A stretch of 64,000 nucleotides of DNA from contig CAUYUJ010009846.1 in the NCBI GenBank assembly GCA_963575745.1, forward strand, positions 260,001 through 324,000, given 5' to 3'. Shown one piece after another: positions 60,996-64,000 of this stretch. Source of the stretch: Prorocentrum cordatum (Eukaryota > Sar > Dinophyceae > Prorocentrales > Prorocentraceae). The notes under the pieces are model-generated. The model was not told where the DNA came from and made no database searches. It saw nothing but the letters and a program-made list of their open reading frames with translations. Each line of letters begins with the position of its first letter. Position 1 is the stretch's first letter. A program made the position numbers and the translations under genes.

Positions 60996-62409
60996 CATGT
61001 GGCGACACGTGGCACGGCGGGCAGCAAGATGTCGAGTGGAAGCGGTGGTGGGCTTCTCCTTCCGACAGGCAGCATCACTCAAGCGACTCAATTGGAGCAC
61101 GTGCGGCTGCAGCAAGGTCGAGACGAAGGTAAGGTTCTGCAAACACTGCGGCGCCAACTTGTTGCAGATCGCGCCTGTGGAGCATGTTCAAGCTCATCCT
61201 CATTGGCGTCATCCTCTGCCTGGCGCGTCCCCCCCCCGCGGCGAAGGGTGGACCCAGCGCTGCGGGAGCTCTCCAACATGGCCCCGTCCATCCAAGCCTT
61301 GGCGAGCCATGGATCCAGGACAGGGGTGGCGAGAGGGGCAAGGTCGCCCACGGGGGAGACGGGGGCACATGGCTGGCATAATGCGGTGGCAAAAGTGCTG
61401 GCGACAGCAACCCGCCCCCCGTCGGCCCGTTGTCCAACCTCACATCGAGGAGGGCAAGCATCTCCCCGACTTGGCTAGGAAAGCGCGGGGCATGGCCAAC
61501 CACCAGAAGTCTGCAGTGTTTGCTGCTAGCATGGAGGCGAAGCTCAGCGTGGTACCCGTATTTGTCCACCAATAATTTCCGGCCGCTCGCGCTGAAGTTT
61601 TCAAACTTGAAGCCCGCGTGGTGAAAGAGCTGGACAAGCTGGTCATGTGGAGGTCGTACGTCAGGAACGTCGTCGAGTACATCTCCCCCCAGCACGACGG
61701 GCGGGGCACCAGCGGTGACAAGTGCAAGGGTCTGCTGGCCGAGCTGCAGCGGGAGGATGGAGCAAGCCGGGTACAGAAAGAGCAGCAGCAAGGCCCCACC
61801 ATGCGCAACGGTGACTTTTTTGACGAGAAGCGCGATCTCAGCCAATTGCTTACGCTTCATGAGATCGCGGCCGACATCGAGAAGGAAGCTGATGCGTCCG
61901 AGCAAGAGCAGGAAGCAGCTGAGAGGCGGGAGAGACTTGTCGCCGAAACTTCTCAGGAGATCGCCGAGGACTTGCTGGGGCCCCTCGTCAAACAAGCTCA
62001 AGAAGCCCGCCAGGTTCATGCTGCCCACCTGCCTCGGGTCCGGGCCAAGCGCTGCCACGCCGGGACAGCTGGTGACGCCGCTGAGGCCAGCGAAGGTGAT
62101 GGTGGTGGAACGCCTGCAGGGTCTGACGCTGCCCCGAGCGTCGCCGCTGGTGGAGTCACTTGTGCTTGCGCGCCATCCTCGGCCCCAGCTGCAGCAGGCG
62201 CGCGACGGAAGGCCAAGACCACGTCGAGCCGAACAGCCCCCCCCCCGCGGGGGAGGGCAGGGGGGGCGGGGGGGGTCGACGTGATCTTCAAGCGAGGTGG
62301 TCGCCAGCGCGCCGGCGACTGCTCGCGAGCAGGCGTGACCACTCCCGGCTTTGACGAGAGAAGCTCGGGCAAGATGGAAACGCCCCTGTCGGGGGCCTCA
62401 AGGCCTTGA
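60996..62409 (+). pseudogene. Retrotransposon ORF1-like region
   Basis: A RanBP2-like zinc finger, WSTCGCSKVETKVRFCKHCG, at about 61100-61160. The signal then passes to another frame (DPALRELSNMAPSIQALASH, about 61245-61310), returns to the first frame near 61440 (HLPDLARKARGMANHQKSAV), crosses an in-frame stop at 61573, and continues as a helical Glu/Lys/Gln-rich segment (AADIEKEADASEQEQEAAER) and an Ala/Gly-rich tail to a stop at 62409. The role would be binding of element RNA. Zinc-finger identity is by Cys spacing. Confidence 0.5.
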
Positions 62410-62529
62410 AGTTTTCGGGCCCCGAGGCTCACCCGCGGGTCTGCGCGGCCGAGTCTCATGATCAAGGGGGGCCTTGCGGCATGCCATCGGACTGATTTAT
62501 TTTTCTTTGCCCCGGCCCGGCCCTGAAGC

Positions 62530-63180
62530 CAATGGCTTTGAGTTGATCCCGCGGACCGCCGACGCTGCGTCGCGGATCTCGGAGCCCGGGCGCGGTTCGA
62601 AGGATTGGTGTCCAAAGCGCAGGTCGCGCTGTCTTCTGGCGCAAGAACACCACGTTGTGCAACGCGAGATGGAAGGAGCGACTGAACGGACCCATCGCCG
62701 TGACTAGGCTGCCATCCCAGGACCAGCTGCGGCAGGAATGGAGCGCGGATCCTCGCGGGCAACTCGCTCGGGCCCCGCCCGCCCCCGCGGGGGGCTGATT
62801 TTCTCGATGCCCGTCGCGCTGCCGGAACCATCGAGCACGCGCCTGGCGGCGGGCAGGTCGGCACTCGAAGAGCGGGCACGCTCGCCGTTGAGAGCTTGCC
62901 CCGTGAGAACTTATCCTTGTCAGCAGCAGTTCGGACTGCTGCGGGGCAGCTCGCCATGCCGGCCGCTGTCGGCGCCGACTTCAACGTGCCCCCCCGACTT
63001 CCCTAGCTCGGCCTGCGTCGCCCATCGTCTTCGAGCTCGGCGGGTGGCCCCCTGGGGGGCCCAGGGGGCGCGCGGGGCCCGCGCGCTTGACTACTTCGTT
63101 TCGTTGTCTCTGCCGAGCTCGATGCATGTATTTCCACGCGAGGACGGCGCGCGCGCCCAGCGCCGCCGCGCACCTCCCAG
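62530..63180 (+). pseudogene. Retrotransposon endonuclease domain (EEP fold)
   Basis: LLAQEHHVVQREMEGATERT (about 62635) carries the metal-binding Glu of the fold. AMPAAVGADFNVPPRLP (about 62953) carries the D-x-N motif and ends at a stop. ALDYFVSLSLPSSM (about 63083, another frame) corresponds to the S/A-L-D-Y/H end strand. Frame changes at about 62705, 62900 and 63000. This order and spacing match APE-type LINE endonucleases. Confidence 0.55.
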
Positions 63181-63690
63181 CCCAGCCCGCGCCCCGCGCA
63201 GGCCCCGGAAAGTTGCGCGGCCATGTGCGCGGCGTGCCGCCCCCCATTCCCGCGGAGGCGCCCATTGGGCCTGTTCCGCCCACGCCTGCGCGGCCTCGCA
63301 TGCAGCTCGCGGCGCCGTCGCACGGCGCGCCACGGAGCGCGGCCGACTCTCTTTGCAACTTTGCAAGCAGCGGGCCAACCGAGCAGAGAAAGAGATCGCG
63401 ACTCTCTTTGCAAGCAGCGGGCCAACCGCGCAGAGAAGGAGCTCGCGGGAATCCGTCGAATGTCGCCGCCACGTCGGGGGCGGGGGCGGGGGCGGGGGCG
63501 GGGGGCGGGGGTGAATTCCCGCGGCGACGCTGCGCCGACAAAACTGGACCAGGACCGCCGGGCCCCCCGCCGTCTGCAGCCCCGCTTGTCTTCACGGTTG
63601 CGATTCATTGCTAGTTTCGGCACCTGCCGCAACGGTTGCTCCTCGCGCTTTGACGTCGAAGAGCAAGAAGCAAGCCAGTTTTTCTGAGTG
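63181..63690 (+). pseudogene. Linker region of the second retrotransposon
   Basis: A Pro/Ala/Arg-rich reading GVPPPIPAEAPIGPVPPTPA (about 63232) resembles the segment after the endonuclease in related elements. A direct duplication of about 54 bp (GACTCTCTTTGCAA...CAGCGGGCCAACCG) sits at 63345-63445 and a GGGGCG run at 63476-63510. Confidence 0.4.
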
Positions 63691-64000
63691 CACGTCGAAG
63701 CGGAGTACACGTAGAAGCGCCTAGCTGAGTACACGTCGAAGCTGAATGTCAGGCCCCCGGGAAGTGGAAAGAACGGCATCTCGAATCCATTGGCCGAGGG
63801 ACGAGGCGAGCACGCCAGGGTGTTCGAGGGGGCCGTGGACCACTCGCGACGACATTCAGCTAAGATGGGGCCGCCATCTTCGATCCGCCCGCTATGCTCG
63901 CTCGCGAAATCAGCCCGAACCCAGCCACCAAAGTTTCAATATGGTCACTCTCTCCCCAGGCTTGCGCCAGACACGTTTCGCGCTGCCTCAAGGATGGTTC
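63691..64000. other. ACACGTCGAAGC short repeats, then no recognisable gene
   Basis: GAGTACACGTCGAAGC and GAGTACACGTAGAAGC variants occur three to four times in 63685-63750. The rest to the window edge holds nothing recognised. Confidence 0.5.

Larger units (their letters stand above)
60983..63690 (+). mobile_element. Second APE-type non-LTR retrotransposon, 5' part only
   Basis: An ORF1-like region with a zinc finger and helical tail is followed by an endonuclease domain and the Pro-rich linker that normally precedes RT. No RT motif is seen before the window ends. Same strand as the 37-kb element but a different subfamily by sequence. Frame changes show decay. Confidence 0.6.

Noticed and set aside
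62016-62984. Minus-strand frames with a reverse-transcriptase-like phrase (NVVFLRQKTARPAL)
   Set aside because: The plus strand at the same place has a better and ordered endonuclease match (LLAQEHHVV, then GADFN, then ALDYF), and no RT catalytic motif is found on the minus strand.
1-64000. CRISPR arrays, operons, Shine-Dalgarno sites, rho-independent terminators
   Set aside because: Repeats are contiguous or degenerate without spacer structure, and all gene evidence is eukaryotic (introns, LINEs, spliced leader).

Overview
The window reads as nuclear DNA of a dinoflagellate (genus not determinable). Evidence: a 19/22 match to the dinoflagellate spliced leader at 17202-17223; exon candidates bounded by AG|G with GT, GC or GA donors; GC-rich DNA packed with (GGA)n/(TCC)n tracts; and decayed non-LTR retrotransposons of dinoflagellate type. 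There is no bacterial-style gene organisation, operon, CRISPR array, rRNA or recognisable tRNA. Most long open frames are by-products of GC-rich or trinucleotide repeats, which stay open in several frames at once.

Layout. 1-9.8 kb: tandem repeats, copies of a 160-bp inverted-repeat element (family A), two copies of a (GGA)n-flanked repeat (family R) and a few coding-like fragments. 9.8-16.3 kb: an 81-bp repeat array coding a Ser/Thr-rich mucin-like protein, followed by a frameshifted retrotransposon with a reverse transcriptase (YIDD) and a C-terminal zinc-binding/restriction-like endonuclease region. 16.3-26.9 kb: repeats, the spliced-leader relic and several small inverted-repeat elements. 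26.9-28.2 kb: a 102-bp (34-codon) minisatellite. 28.5-29.8 kb: an AT-rich island. 29.8-44.2 kb: the best host-gene evidence, with exon candidates at 29859, 31074, 31427, 33672, 34008 and 44115. The last three fit a discoidin (F5/8 type C)-like domain. Its final junction spans a predicted 10,024-bp GT-AG intron that holds a whole second retrotransposon (zinc-finger/coiled-coil ORF1, endonuclease, RT, RNase H, zinc ribbon; 37.07-43.12 kb). 44.2-60.9 kb: long GGA/TCC tracts, family R copies, more inverted-repeat elements, dispersed repeats and a probable last exon of a membrane protein (55680-55876). 60.98-63.7 kb: ORF1 and endonuclease of a third retrotransposon, with no RT inside the window.

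The most novel content is the set of short inverted-repeat elements (families A to E, many copies). Family E has 8-bp target duplications and an internal empty-site comparison. Also notable is family R, whose five copies are all bounded by GGA/TCC tracts in a fixed relative orientation. The genes here do not form a pathway; this is a repeat-dominated stretch with fragments of host genes between mobile DNA.
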